Assembly (NCBI GenBank): GCA_026390695.1
Contig: JAPLFL010000037.1
Coordinates: 1-64,000 of the forward strand
DNA from: Candidatus Kapaibacterium sp.
GTDB lineage: Bacteria; Bacteroidota; Ignavibacteria; Kapaibacteriales; UBA2268
Reading direction: 5' to 3'
DNA length: 64,000 nt
Position 1 is the stretch's first letter, and each line of letters opens with the position of its first letter. The position numbers and the translations under genes were made by a program. A model generated the notes under the pieces. It saw only the letters and a list, made by a program, of their open reading frames with translations, was not told the DNA's origin and searched no databases. Shown here in pieces: positions 42,033 through 51,317 of this stretch.

Positions 42033-44237
42033 TATCTCTATTTCATATAAAAATTCTTTTTTAATATCGCTAAAAACAAGTCTCTGAGCCTCTTGCCGTA
42101 CTCCGTAAATGCCACTATAATAATAAGTTTCGATTCTAACATCTGCATTTGAAAACCTGACTTTGGCTATGGTTGCATCTTTAGAGCAATTTATCTCGTC
42201 GGATAAGTATTTTTTTAAATGAATATCAGGATGAAAATGAAGATATACTTCCTTTGGTTTGTTAGATTGGCAGCTATCTTTTATCATTATTGATGATTCA
42301 TTTGGAATAATATTTCTTTTATGTGGTTTGTTAAAGCCAAAATGAATACCTTCAAACGAATCCTCATCAAATTTAGTACATCGTGCACGGCTGCGATGTT
42401 TGCGAATCCAGAATAAATCATCGATAGAATTATCAACCCAAATATTTTGTTCCATGCTACGTACTCCGAGCGTGTTATGTGCATTAGTCGAACGGTATTT
42501 ATTACGAAGCTCAGGGATAGCAGTATAAGTAAAAGTCCCAGCATCAACAATCAGTTCAAGTCCATGTGCAAAAACAATAATCGAAAGCTGATCATTATGA
42601 CTATGCCCACCTTTGCCACGCTGTCCTATACTTCCACAGCGAATGTAAAGCTGATAATTCTTATTATAATATATGTATAAACCAAAATCTTTAAATGCTT
42701 TTAATTTGATTGAGCTACTGCCAGTCTCAATATTTGACAAATTTGAATCATCTGTTTGTAACTTTAGAAACTCTTGTAAATTATTATTTTGCGCAAGAGA
42801 AAAGAAATCATAAAATGTAATTGTATTGGCAAAAGAATCAGATGGAAAGTGACTGAAATGGTTTTTCACGGTCTCTTTGCTTGAAGGAATAACTGGAATA
42901 AAACAACCAGAATCATTATCACCAAAACGTGGATGTAAAAATCCTTTGATAGGATTATTAACTGAGATAGTAATAGAAAAATCATTAATCTTTTTTATTT
43001 TATTGAGAACTGAAATGTCAAAGATTATCTGATCGCGAATAATTTTGAATTTTTGATAAGAAAAAGATTTAATTTTATTATTGAATTTATAAGAATAAGT
43101 TCTTAAACTCCGCATTCCCTCAAGTTTATCAGCACATAATGAGTTTGCTGTTAAAATTGCAAAATTAATTATTTCGGCAGTTAAAAGATGATAACTTGTT
43201 GATGCTTCAAAGTTTGAGCCATCATCGGCAAATTGATATTCAATCTCGTTTAATAGCTCCTGCAGCGAGTAGATCAAATATTCGGATGTTTCATCGGAAA
43301 CAGGCAAGTAAGCTGCAATAATAAGAAGTCCGGCAATCGCAGTTAAATAATGATTTCCTCTTAAACCTTGCGACCATTCAGGATTTTTTACAATTTCGCG
43401 AGCATGCTCAAGTAAGCTCAATTTAAATATATCTTCAAATTCTCTGCTAAGGTGGAAATTGGAGGTTACTAACAAATTATAGCAGATAATCCAGTTTGTT
43501 GCTCTGATAGCTATGTCCATAGCCGTCATCCATTGAACGCCGTATCCTGTAGGATTAAATGCAATAAAATCAAGTATCTGATTTTGAATTTCGTTTAAAT
43601 ATATTTTATTATTTTCGTAGAGTTTTGATTCTCTTAACGAAAAAATTGCAGAATAAGTTAGGATGAGCAAATGTTGCATTCTTCCTAATTCCCAAGGGAC
43701 TTTTATATCAGCTCCGATTTCAATTCCAAAGTTTATGTTTCTTGATTCTACAGATTCATCCCACCTGTACCCGGACTTGAAATCACGCTGCCAGTCTATG
43801 AAGTTATATGTAATTGGAATTAGCTTACAGACCGTTTTGGAAAATTCACGATTTTGAGAACTAATCTTTTGTTCAATAAATTGATCAAATGAAAGAAATG
43901 CTTCGTTGGTACGAAATAGATATTCTTCGAAACCTAAAACAGAAGCATTATGATCTAAAAGCTGCCACTGCGCACTTAAAAGCATAAACTTATGACGAAG
44001 AAAATAGGTAGATATATTTTTTATCAAATAATCTTCATCAGAAAGGAAGTTGGAATTAGGTATCCTGATATAAGATTTAAGATCACTGCTTAACCAATCA
44101 GGAGCTTTAGCACGAACTGAATTAGATAGTAAAGAATTTTTTTTAAGGAACTTATTAGAAATAAAAAATAATAATTTCCTCAAACCAATTGAGAGCGGTA
44201 AAACACGAAATTTATATAATTCATTGAAAATTTTCAA
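42027..44237 (-). CDS. Heparinase II/III-family polysaccharide lyase-like protein
   Basis: 736 residues: an (alpha/alpha) toroid (about 60-400, ELGRMQHLLILTYSAIF, NPEWSQGLRGNHYLTAIAGL, ADDGSNFEASTSYH) and a C-terminal beta-sandwich with the Hepar_II_III signature GKGGHSHNDQLSIIVFAHGL and DAGTFTY. Such proteins act on uronic-acid polysaccharides, and many sit in exopolysaccharide loci. No clear signal peptide, so it may be cytosolic or use another route. CAAATATA at 44293-44300 is a possible -7 box on the minus strand. Confidence 0.88.
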   Translation of the reverse strand: MKIFNELYKFRVLPLSIGLRKLLFFISNKFLKKNSLLSNSVRAKAPDWLSSDLKSYIRIPNSNFLSDEDYLIKNISTYFLRHKFMLLSAQWQLLDHNASVLGFEEYLFRTNEAFLSFDQFIEQKISSQNREFSKTVCKLIPITYNFIDWQRDFKSGYRWDESVESRNINFGIEIGADIKVPWELGRMQHLLILTYSAIFSLRESKLYENNKIYLNEIQNQILDFIAFNPTGYGVQWMTAMDIAIRATNWIICYNLLVTSNFHLSREFEDIFKLSLLEHAREIVKNPEWSQGLRGNHYLTAIAGLLIIAAYLPVSDETSEYLIYSLQELLNEIEYQFADDGSNFEASTSYHLLTAEIINFAILTANSLCADKLEGMRSLRTYSYKFNNKIKSFSYQKFKIIRDQIIFDISVLNKIKKINDFSITISVNNPIKGFLHPRFGDNDSGCFIPVIPSSKETVKNHFSHFPSDSFANTITFYDFFSLAQNNNLQEFLKLQTDDSNLSNIETGSSSIKLKAFKDFGLYIYYNKNYQLYIRCGSIGQRGKGGHSHNDQLSIIVFAHGLELIVDAGTFTYTAIPELRNKYRSTNAHNTLGVRSMEQNIWVDNSIDDLFWIRKHRSRARCTKFDEDSFEGIHFGFNKPHKRNIIPNESSIMIKDSCQSNKPKEVYLHFHPDIHLKKYLSDEINCSKDATIAKVRFSNADVRIETYYYSGIYGVRQEAQRLVFSDIKKEFLYEIEIL

Positions 44238-44384
44238 TTTATTTTATTTAAAGTATATAAAAAATCTCTGACTTTGAAACTAAATAATTTCACAAATATA
44301 AATAGTTTTTAAAAAAAACGGATTATAATTTTAAAATAGTTCTGTTTCAAAATCAGAGAAAATTCATAGACCCCATATTAAGGA

Positions 44385-44480
44385 CTAGCGGCTCTTCTTC
44401 TTATGTCTATTCTTGCGCAGTCTCTTTTTTCTCTTATGGGTTGACATTTTATGTCTTTTTCTTTTTCTTCCGCAGGGCAT
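44385..44480 (-). CDS. 31-residue COX24/AURKAIP1-domain protein
   Basis: The tiny frame reads MPCGRKRKRHKMSTHKRKKR and then LRKNRHKKKSR, with 21 of 31 residues being lysine, arginine or histidine. This is the conserved C-terminal domain of mitochondrial COX24/AURKAIP1 (mS38), which occurs as free 30-35-residue proteins in Bacteroidota, and is likely a ribosome-associated peptide. It lies 74 bp upstream of (and in the same direction as) hupB-type HU at 44554 reading minus, i.e. after it. Easily missed because of its length. Confidence 0.85.
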   Translation of the reverse strand: MPCGRKRKRHKMSTHKRKKRLRKNRHKKKSR

Positions 44481-44553
44481 TAAAACCTCGAATTATATAA
44501 AAAATAAATTTCCAACTTTTGGAACTAAAAAAACTTTTAACAGAAGTCTGAAA

Positions 44554-44865
44554 CTATAAAGCTTCTGGTTCTGCTGGCTTGTTTTTCATTGAATCATTAA
44601 CTTTAGTAACAAATTCAGGCGAAGGTTTAAACAGAGGAACAAACCTTTGCTCTAAAGGTACCAAATCTCCCGATTTAGGGTTGCGTGCCATACGTGGTTT
44701 ACGACTCTTTGATTTGAAAACACCGAATCCACGGAGTTCAATTCTTTTTCCCGTGGCAACTGAAGAAATAATGCTCGAGAATACACCGTCAACGACGGCT
44801 TTGGTCTCAATTTTGGTAAGGCCTGTAGCTTTTGCTATTTCATCGACAATATCTGCTTTTGTCAT
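44554..44865 (-). CDS. HU/IHF-family nucleoid protein
   Basis: 103 residues: MTKADIVDEIAKATGLTKIE with the dimerisation helices, GKRIELRGFGVFKSKSRKPR, and the DNA-intercalating arm ARNPKSGDLVPLEQRFVPLFKPS. It ends in a short acidic-proline tail (NKPAEPEAL), somewhat longer than E. coli HU (90). Bends DNA and shapes the nucleoid. The small COX24-like gene follows 73 bp downstream on the same strand. Confidence 0.93.
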   Translation of the reverse strand: MTKADIVDEIAKATGLTKIETKAVVDGVFSSIISSVATGKRIELRGFGVFKSKSRKPRMARNPKSGDLVPLEQRFVPLFKPSPEFVTKVNDSMKNKPAEPEAL

Positions 44866-44908
44866 GTAAATTATCCCAAAAAATTAATAAAACAGAATAA
44901 TAAGAAAA

Positions 44909-44939
44909 CAAACTTAATAAAAAAATATTTATCAGGCAA
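44909..44939 (-). promoter_or_regulatory. Bacteroidota-type promoter of the HU gene
   Basis: On the minus strand TTG (44939-44937), 20 bp, then TAAGTTTG (44916-44909), 43 bp before the ATG at 44865. Confidence 0.55.
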
Positions 44940-45028
44940 GTAAAATATCAAATATTTATATGATTATTTCGTTTAAAGAAAATAAAAATTGTTGAATGTT
45001 TTAAAAGTATCTATGGAGGCTATTATTT

Positions 45029-45059
45029 TTTGAAGTTTACAATATTAATATTAATTTTG
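45029..45059 (+). promoter_or_regulatory. Bacteroidota-type promoter of the uppS-bamA-skp-lpxD locus
   Basis: TTTG at 45029-45032, 19 bp, TAATTTTG at 45052-45059; a perfect match to the TTTG-N19-TAnnTTTG form. The uppS ATG is 30 bp beyond the -7 box. Confidence 0.7.
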
Positions 45060-45088
45060 TAGTTTGTTTAAATTTGAATTATATAATT

Positions 45089-45943
45089 ATGCCTCAAAAA
45101 GCATCATGGAACAGTCAGCAGACAACCGAAGATAGAAGTCTGCAGCAGACGCTAAGTTCCAAGGGAAAACTTCCAAAACATATTGCTATTATCATGGACG
45201 GGAATGGCCGCTGGGCTGAGAAACAAGGTTTTTCACGTGTTGCAGGTCATAAAGAAGGAATAGAAAGTGTTCGCGATATTGTAAAAGCTTCTTCTCAACT
45301 TGGGATTAAATTTCTTACTTTATATGCTTTTTCTATTGAAAACTGGAATCGTCCTATGACTGAGGTCGGTAGCCTGATGAAGCTTCTGGAGCTGTATCTG
45401 AGGCAGGAGATTGAAGAATTACATAAAAATAATGTACGCTTAACATCAATAGGTAAAATAAGTTCTTTACCTAAAACTGTTCAGAAATTATTAAATAATG
45501 CATACCAGCAAACCAAAGACAACACTGGACTTACATTAACATTAGCTTTGAGCTATGGCTCTCGTTGGGATATTGTCCGTGCTGTTCAGATGATAGCCCT
45601 TGATGTAAGACGTGGAAAATTATCACCTGAAGATATAAGTGAAGAATTATTTCCAAAATATCTCCAAACTGCTGATATGCCTGATCCAGACTTGTTAATT
45701 CGCACAAGTGGCGAAGTTAGGCTAAGTAATTTTCTGCTTTGGGAAATGGCTTATGGCGAAATGTATATTCTCGATAAATATTGGCCTGAATTCAGACGGG
45801 AAGACCTTTATTCAGCCATTGAAAATTTTCTTAACCGAGAAAGAAGATTCGGGAAAACATCCTTGCAAATTAATCCAAGTGAAGCAGAAAAAACAAAGGA
45901 TTCAATGTTAATGAGAGTTGTCAATGCCATTACAAGCGTTTAG
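45089..45943 (+). CDS. uppS: Isoprenyl (undecaprenyl) diphosphate synthase
   Basis: 284 residues from the ATG at 45089 (a TTG 15 bp upstream is less likely). cis-Prenyltransferase signatures: [13 protein letters not shown] with catalytic D37, [27 protein letters not shown], and [19 protein letters not shown] near the C-terminus. It makes the C55 carrier lipid for peptidoglycan and O-antigen synthesis. First gene of the uppS-bamA-skp-skp-lpxD envelope cluster. Confidence 0.96.
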   Translation: MPQKASWNSQQTTEDRSLQQTLSSKGKLPKHIAIIMDGNGRWAEKQGFSRVAGHKEGIESVRDIVKASSQLGIKFLTLYAFSIENWNRPMTEVGSLMKLLELYLRQEIEELHKNNVRLTSIGKISSLPKTVQKLLNNAYQQTKDNTGLTLTLALSYGSRWDIVRAVQMIALDVRRGKLSPEDISEELFPKYLQTADMPDPDLLIRTSGEVRLSNFLLWEMAYGEMYILDKYWPEFRREDLYSAIENFLNRERRFGKTSLQINPSEAEKTKDSMLMRVVNAITSV

Positions 45944-46031
45944 AGGACTGAATAATTTTAAATAGCAAAATTCTGAATAAAGCAGAATCAGTTATAATAT
46001 TCAATAAATAATTCAAATAATTGATCAGTTA

Positions 46032-48446
46032 ATGATCCGGAGTTTAAGGTTGAGAGTTAAAATAAAATCATATAATAGTTTTTTTGTGTTTCTTATAATA
46101 TTTTCGATCATAGGAATTAGCCATAACAAACTAAAAGCACAGCAGGAGCAAGAAACCTTCCGTATTTCGGGAGTAACGGTCGAAGGTAATCGTTTGGTTG
46201 ATGCTGAAACAATAGTTGCGCTTTCAGGGCTACGTTCAGGCGATGAACTTCAAATCCCTTTTGATCAGAAAATTAATACTGCCATAAGAAATCTTTGGAA
46301 AAGAAAGCAGTTCTCTGATATTGATATTGTTATTGATAGAATATCCAGTGGAGGAATATTTCTTACTTTAAAAGTGAAAGAATTTCCAAAGCTAAGTGAA
46401 ATGAAAGTAATCGGAAACAATGCCATAACTGAGAAAAAGATCAAAGAGAGCAGTGATAAAGTTCGAGGGGAAGTAATTTCTGATTTTGATCAATATACTA
46501 TTAAACGTAAGATAAAAAAGTTATATGACGACGAGGGTTTGCTCTTTGCACAAGTTGAGCCAATCATACTCGGCAAGGATTCAACTTATTGTACTTTACT
46601 CTTGAAAATTGATGAAGGGAAAGCATATAAAGTTGCTAAAATCAGTTTTGAAGGAAATAAATATTTTACTGAGAAGCAACTCGCATCTTCTTTCGATAAC
46701 ACTGCTGAAAAAACATGGTGGAAATTCTGGAAATCTTTCAAATTTGATAAAAAGGAATATGAAAAAGATCGCGATTTATTAAAAAAATACTTTCGAAAAA
46801 ATGGATTTATTGATGGTGAAATTACCAGTACAATATCCAATGAAATTCAGTTTGATTCAGTGAATGAAGTGGTTTACATAAAAATAAAAGTGAATGAAGG
46901 CGATAAAATTTATCTTCGAAAAGTAGAATTTAAAGGTAATACTGTTTATAAAGATGAACAATTCTTAAAACGGCTTGACTTTAAAAAAGGGGATGTATTT
47001 GATCTCGAGAAATTTGAAAATAATTTGCGCCATAATGAGGACCAATCGGATATTTCATCAATTTATCTTGATAATGGATACTTGTCCGCAAATTTAGAAA
47101 AAGAAGAGACTCGTATATCAAAGGATTCAATCGACGTTATTATCAGAGTTTTTGAGGGAGATAGAGTAACCATTCGCAGAGTTGATATTGTGGGTAATAC
47201 AAAAACAAAAGATAAAGTCATTAGACGCGAATTATATACCCGGCCAGGTGATTTCTTTGACAAATCCGCAATCATGCGGTCTTTGCGAGGATTAGGTGTT
47301 TTAAACTATTTTAGTCCGGAAAGTCTCCGTCCCGACGTAAAGCCGGTTCCCAGAGATAATACTCAAGTTGATATTGTATATAAAGTTGATGAACACTCAA
47401 CAGACACATTCAATGCGCAAATAGGCTATGCAGGTACTTATGGCTTTACAGGCTCATTTGGAATAACTTTGAATAATTTTTCCTTTTCCGAGCCATTGTA
47501 TGGCGGTGGTGGCCAGGTCTTTAATTTTACTTGGGAAAAAGGTGTTTATAACAATATGCAAACTTTTTCTTTAGGTTTATCTGAGCCATGGTTCTTGGAT
47601 GAGCCCACTACAACCGGTTTTAATTTGTTTGATTCAAAAATTAATATGACAAATTATAATTATCATCGAACAGGCGCTTCAGTTAATCTGGGACGTCGTT
47701 TCCGCTGGCCTGACGATTATTTTCGCGGTGATGTCCGATTAACGGTTCAAAAGAATGATATTGGTAGCGGGACTGCAAGCGCTTATTATAAATCCGGTTC
47801 TGAAAGATCAGTACACATGTCAATTTCAAGAATAAGTCTTGATAATTTGTTCTTCCCTAAGAGTGGATCGCGGTTTTCATTATCTTCAACTATTGCTCCC
47901 GGAGCTTTGGGAGGTCTTATTTTTGGAAATGTTGATTATTTTAAAAATGAAATGCAATTAGATATGTATAATCCGTTATTGCAAATTAACGGTAATGATA
48001 GATTGATTCTATTTCTTGGATCAAAGCTTGGCTATGTTACCGGTTTTAAACATGATTCTACCATTTCACCGATTGATTATTATTACATGGGTGGTAGTGG
48101 AATTGGCTATATAGGTGTTGTTCCCCTTCGTGGTTATCAAGATCAATCAATTGGTCCAAGAAATGGCGGGAAAGTAATGTCAAGGTATCAAGCAGAATTA
48201 AGATTTGCTGTATCTTTAGAGCCAATGCCTGTTTATGTTTACATTTTTGGTGAAGCAGGAAATGTTTGGCAGGATTTTAAATCAACTGATCCTTTCAATT
48301 TAAAACGCGCAGCAGGTCTTGGTGTTCAAATGATGATTAATCCTATAGGAATGATCGGATTTAGCTATGGATACGGATTTGATAAAGACGTACCCACCAA
48401 TCAGGTCTCTGGATGGAGATTCTTATTTCATTTAGGTCAACAGTAA
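46032..48446 (+). CDS. bamA: BamA, outer-membrane protein assembly factor
   Basis: 804 residues: signal peptide ending about residue 37 (NKLKAQQ), five POTRA domains (about 40-420, starts such as ISGVTVEGNRLVDAETIV, EMKVIGNNAITEKKIKES, KISFEGNKYFTEKQL, KVEFKGNTVYKDEQFL, RRVDIVGNTKTKDKVI), then a 16-strand barrel with the conserved FGEAGNVW and the late loop VPLRGYQDQSIGPRNGG (VRGF/Y-type motif). It folds and inserts barrel proteins. It is followed after 12-24 bp by the Skp gene, whose product escorts its substrates. Confidence 0.96.
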   Translation: MIRSLRLRVKIKSYNSFFVFLIIFSIIGISHNKLKAQQEQETFRISGVTVEGNRLVDAETIVALSGLRSGDELQIPFDQKINTAIRNLWKRKQFSDIDIVIDRISSGGIFLTLKVKEFPKLSEMKVIGNNAITEKKIKESSDKVRGEVISDFDQYTIKRKIKKLYDDEGLLFAQVEPIILGKDSTYCTLLLKIDEGKAYKVAKISFEGNKYFTEKQLASSFDNTAEKTWWKFWKSFKFDKKEYEKDRDLLKKYFRKNGFIDGEITSTISNEIQFDSVNEVVYIKIKVNEGDKIYLRKVEFKGNTVYKDEQFLKRLDFKKGDVFDLEKFENNLRHNEDQSDISSIYLDNGYLSANLEKEETRISKDSIDVIIRVFEGDRVTIRRVDIVGNTKTKDKVIRRELYTRPGDFFDKSAIMRSLRGLGVLNYFSPESLRPDVKPVPRDNTQVDIVYKVDEHSTDTFNAQIGYAGTYGFTGSFGITLNNFSFSEPLYGGGGQVFNFTWEKGVYNNMQTFSLGLSEPWFLDEPTTTGFNLFDSKINMTNYNYHRTGASVNLGRRFRWPDDYFRGDVRLTVQKNDIGSGTASAYYKSGSERSVHMSISRISLDNLFFPKSGSRFSLSSTIAPGALGGLIFGNVDYFKNEMQLDMYNPLLQINGNDRLILFLGSKLGYVTGFKHDSTISPIDYYYMGGSGIGYIGVVPLRGYQDQSIGPRNGGKVMSRYQAELRFAVSLEPMPVYVYIFGEAGNVWQDFKSTDPFNLKRAAGLGVQMMINPIGMIGFSYGYGFDKDVPTNQVSGWRFLFHLGQQ

Positions 48447-48470
48447 TATTTTTTATAAATGGAGTTCATA

Positions 48471-49019
48471 ATGTTCAAAAAATTAATTTTATTATTTGCT
48501 TTCACAGCAGTATTCTCATTAACCCTAAAAAGTGCAGGCGACAAAAGTTCTGCTCAGGGTGCGACTATCGGAGTGGTTGATGTCGAAACAGTAGTTAAGG
48601 AAATGCCTGAAGCTCTCGAAGCTGATAAACAAATCAAAGTAATAGGTCAGAAATATCAGGATACACTTCTTGCTATGCAAAATGATCTTGAAACCAGATA
48701 CAAAGCGTACGAAAAACAAAAAGTTATGATGCCAGCCGATGCTCAGGCTAAAGAAGAAGAAGCATTGAAAGCAATGCAGAATACTTTCCTTCAATATCGT
48801 GAAGAAAAATTCGGCCAACAGAACGGCGAGTTGATGAAGTTGCAACAGAAGCTATTGGAGCCCATACGTAGAAAAGTAAAAGAAGCTATTGAAAAAGTAG
48901 CTAAAGAAGAAAAAATGAATTTCGTTCTTGACAAAGCAAGTTCAAGCATTCTTTTTTCAGAAGATAAATTTGATATTACTTATAAAGTTCTTGATAAAAT
49001 AAAAAGAAATAAAGAGTAA
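48471..49019 (+). CDS. Skp/OmpH-family periplasmic chaperone, first copy
   Basis: 182 residues from the ATG at 48471, preferred over 48459 because GGAG lies 7-10 bp before it and because it gives a proper signal peptide (MFKKLILLFAFTAVFSLTLKS). The OmpH body has ATIGVVDVETVVKEMPEA, a long charged coiled coil (about 45-140) forming the grasping arms, and VAKEEKMNFVLDKASSSILF at the end. Holds unfolded outer-membrane proteins for BamA. Confidence 0.9.
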   Translation: MFKKLILLFAFTAVFSLTLKSAGDKSSAQGATIGVVDVETVVKEMPEALEADKQIKVIGQKYQDTLLAMQNDLETRYKAYEKQKVMMPADAQAKEEEALKAMQNTFLQYREEKFGQQNGELMKLQQKLLEPIRRKVKEAIEKVAKEEKMNFVLDKASSSILFSEDKFDITYKVLDKIKRNKE

Positions 49020-49114
49020 CTTTCTTCGCCGAGGCTTTCTCAAAGGTTGCATTTCTGTGATTGCTGAAGATGAGACTGAGTCAAAACGTGAGAAATTCTT
49101 GGAATTGTTATTAT

Positions 49115-49171
49115 GAGCGAAGCGAAGGGTCTCTCTTACAGCCACTTTTGGAGAGATCCTTCGCTTCGCTC
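49115..49171. repeat. Mobile palindrome between the two skp genes
   Basis: GAGCGAAGCGAAGGGTCTCT C (49115-49135) pairs with GAGAGATCCTTCGCTTCGCT C (49151-49171) with one mismatch, around a 15-base loop. A 21-bp stem without a following T run; REP-like element, or an attenuator within the operon. The 320-bp gap holds no gene that I can support. Confidence 0.85.
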
Positions 49172-49340
49172 AGGATAAAATCAAGTGATATTGTAAGCTT
49201 TTACACAGTCTCGAATGCAGTAATCTCCAAATATGGCTCTGAAATGATGGTTCTAAATTCAAAGGAATGGCTATCAATAAAAATTATTTACAATTTGAAC
49301 TTAATTAAAAAAATTTTACAACACATATAAGGAATAAATT

Positions 49341-50105
49341 GTGAAAAAGTCAGCTTTCATTCTTTTTGCACTGGCACTATTCTTCTTTTTGGGGCATAAT
49401 CTTTTGGCTCAAAAAGTAGGCTTTATTTCCAGTGATCTGATTAAAGGGAAATATAACGAAGTGAAACAAGGGGAATTGCGCATCAATTCTATCGTTGATG
49501 AATGGAAGCGTGAAATCGAAGGTATGAACCGCCAGATTACATCTGCCGACTCTAATATCCAGAAGAACAGACTCATCTGGAGTGATGGAGAACGTGCTGA
49601 AAAAATGAAAGAATTAGATGATATAAAACGCAAACGTCAGGATTATACAAAATCTAAATTTGATAATGGCGGTGATTACGATAAAGTTGTTCAGATGATA
49701 ATGCAGCCGATCGAACAAAAAATATATGCTGCCACTCAGGAAGTTGCCTCCGAGGAAAGTTATGACTTTATATTCGACCAGAGCCAAGTTCCGATACCAT
49801 ATACAAATTTTAAATACGATCTGACCGTTAAAGTTTTACGAAAGTTAGGAGTAAATACCGACGAACTCGAAAAAGATCAAAAGAAGAAAATTGAAGCTGA
49901 CCCTCGTAATAAAAAAGCTGTTTCTAAGGATGCCCCACGAAAAACTTCAAGAAAATCAGACGATGTGGAAATCGCTCCGGTAAAAAAAGATAATCCTGCA
50001 ATGCCACCGGGTTTCATCCCAATTGATCCGTCCAATACACCATTGAAAGTTGATTCTACAAATATGGATCCGGTCAAAGTTCCTCAACCACAAATAATAA
50101 AATAA
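49341..50105 (+). CDS. Skp/OmpH-family protein, second copy with long C-terminal tail
   Basis: 254 residues from GTG at 49341 (preceded by AAGGAATAAATT). Signal peptide 1-24 ending LLAQK; OmpH body VGFISSDLIKGKYNEVKQGE, coiled coil (about 45-125), and YDFIFDQSQVPIPYTNFKYD. Beyond residue 170 a disordered, lysine- and proline-rich tail (VKKDNPAMPPGFIPIDPSN) is unusual for Skp. Its stop overlaps the lpxD start (TAATG). Confidence 0.88.
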   Translation: MKKSAFILFALALFFFLGHNLLAQKVGFISSDLIKGKYNEVKQGELRINSIVDEWKREIEGMNRQITSADSNIQKNRLIWSDGERAEKMKELDDIKRKRQDYTKSKFDNGGDYDKVVQMIMQPIEQKIYAATQEVASEESYDFIFDQSQVPIPYTNFKYDLTVKVLRKLGVNTDELEKDQKKKIEADPRNKKAVSKDAPRKTSRKSDDVEIAPVKKDNPAMPPGFIPIDPSNTPLKVDSTNMDPVKVPQPQIIK

Positions 50106-51169
50106 TGAAAATCACCGATATTCCAAATATTGAAAATATCGCTAAAATCTGCAATGGCTTTATCAAAGGGAATATTAATCTCGAGATAAAAAATCTCAAT
50201 CGGATAGAATATTCTGTTCCCGGCGACCTTACTTTCATTTCATCTCCGAATTACCTGAAATATTTTTTTAAAAGTCAGGCTGACGGCTTCATCCTTAATC
50301 AAGAGACTTACGATTCAATAATTAATTCTGATCAATCTGGTAAATATACCGAAAAATGCTTCATAATCTGCGCTGATCCTTATAAATCATTCATTCTTCT
50401 GCTTCAATATATAAACAGCAATATACCCATTCTAAGCTCTTTCATTCATCCAAGCGCGATAATCGGACAAAATACAAACATTAGTTCCAGTGCATTTATT
50501 GGGCCTAATGTCGTAATTGGCGACAATTGCTCAATTGCAGATAAATCCATTATCGAAGCCAACTGCGTCATTGGCAATGATTGCATAATTGGCTCAGGTA
50601 CTCATATCTTCCCACTTGTTTCTTTATATTATGACACTATAATCGGAACGGACACTATAATCCATTCTGGCGCGGTTATTGGAGCAGATGGCTTTAGTAA
50701 TATTGAAAATTCCGATGGCTCCTACCAAAAAATTCCACAATTGGGTAATGTAATAATCGGGAATAATGTTGAAATCGGAGCAAATACCTGTATAGATCGC
50801 TCGCTAATCGGTTCTACATTGATTGAAGATGGTGTTAAATTAGATAATCTGATTCATATAGCTCATAGCTGTCTAATTGGCGAAAACTCAGCCTTTGCTG
50901 CTCAAGTAGGCGTTGCAGGCAGTGTCAAAATCGGGAAAAGAAATCGATTAGGTGGTCAAGTTGGGCTGGCAGGACATCTTGATACAGCAGACGATGTGAT
51001 TATTATGGCTCAATCTGGTGTAGCAAAATCGGTAGAAAACAAAGGCATATATTTCGGATCACCAATTAAAGACAGAATGCGTGCTTTCAAAATAGAAGCA
51101 GTAATCCGTCAACTGCCCGAACTGTTCAATGATATCAAAGATCTTAAGAATAAAATTCTAAATAGTTAA
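50105..51169 (+). CDS. lpxD: UDP-3-O-acylglucosamine N-acyltransferase
   Basis: 354 residues, left-handed parallel beta-helix of hexapeptide repeats (about 113-315). N-terminal uridine-binding part about 1-105 (YSVPGDLTFISSPNYLKYF). The catalytic histidine is H254 in DNLIHIAHSC, with IGADGF near 193 and a C-terminal helix (RMRAFKIEAVIRQLPEL). Third step of lipid A synthesis. It ends the uppS cluster; a hairpin terminator follows at 51264. Confidence 0.95.
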   Translation: MKITDIPNIENIAKICNGFIKGNINLEIKNLNRIEYSVPGDLTFISSPNYLKYFFKSQADGFILNQETYDSIINSDQSGKYTEKCFIICADPYKSFILLLQYINSNIPILSSFIHPSAIIGQNTNISSSAFIGPNVVIGDNCSIADKSIIEANCVIGNDCIIGSGTHIFPLVSLYYDTIIGTDTIIHSGAVIGADGFSNIENSDGSYQKIPQLGNVIIGNNVEIGANTCIDRSLIGSTLIEDGVKLDNLIHIAHSCLIGENSAFAAQVGVAGSVKIGKRNRLGGQVGLAGHLDTADDVIIMAQSGVAKSVENKGIYFGSPIKDRMRAFKIEAVIRQLPELFNDIKDLKNKILNS

Positions 51170-51263
51170 GAATTATTAAATTCCCATACTATTAAATCTC
51201 TCATCCTTTAGAATAAATCTATGCTCCCAAGGCGGAGTATGAGATCATGAAATAATTCAAAAA

Positions 51264-51298
51264 AAATCATCCGAAGACAAACTGCCATCGGATGATTT
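51264..51298. terminator. Bidirectional hairpin terminator after lpxD
   Basis: AAATCATCCGA (51264-51274) pairs with TCGGATGATTT (51288-51298), an 11-bp stem with a 13-base loop, preceded by an A run and followed by T-rich DNA. It lies between the convergent lpxD and kinase genes. The same stem core recurs at 57337. Confidence 0.75.
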
Positions 51299-51317
51299 AA
51301 GTATTTAGATTAATATT

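Noticed and set aside
42287-42680. Plus- and minus-strand frames inside the heparinase-like gene
   Set aside because: Shadows of a well-supported 736-residue gene.
48525-48845. 106-residue minus-strand frame opposite the first skp gene
   Set aside because: Antisense shadow of the coiled coil; no independent support.
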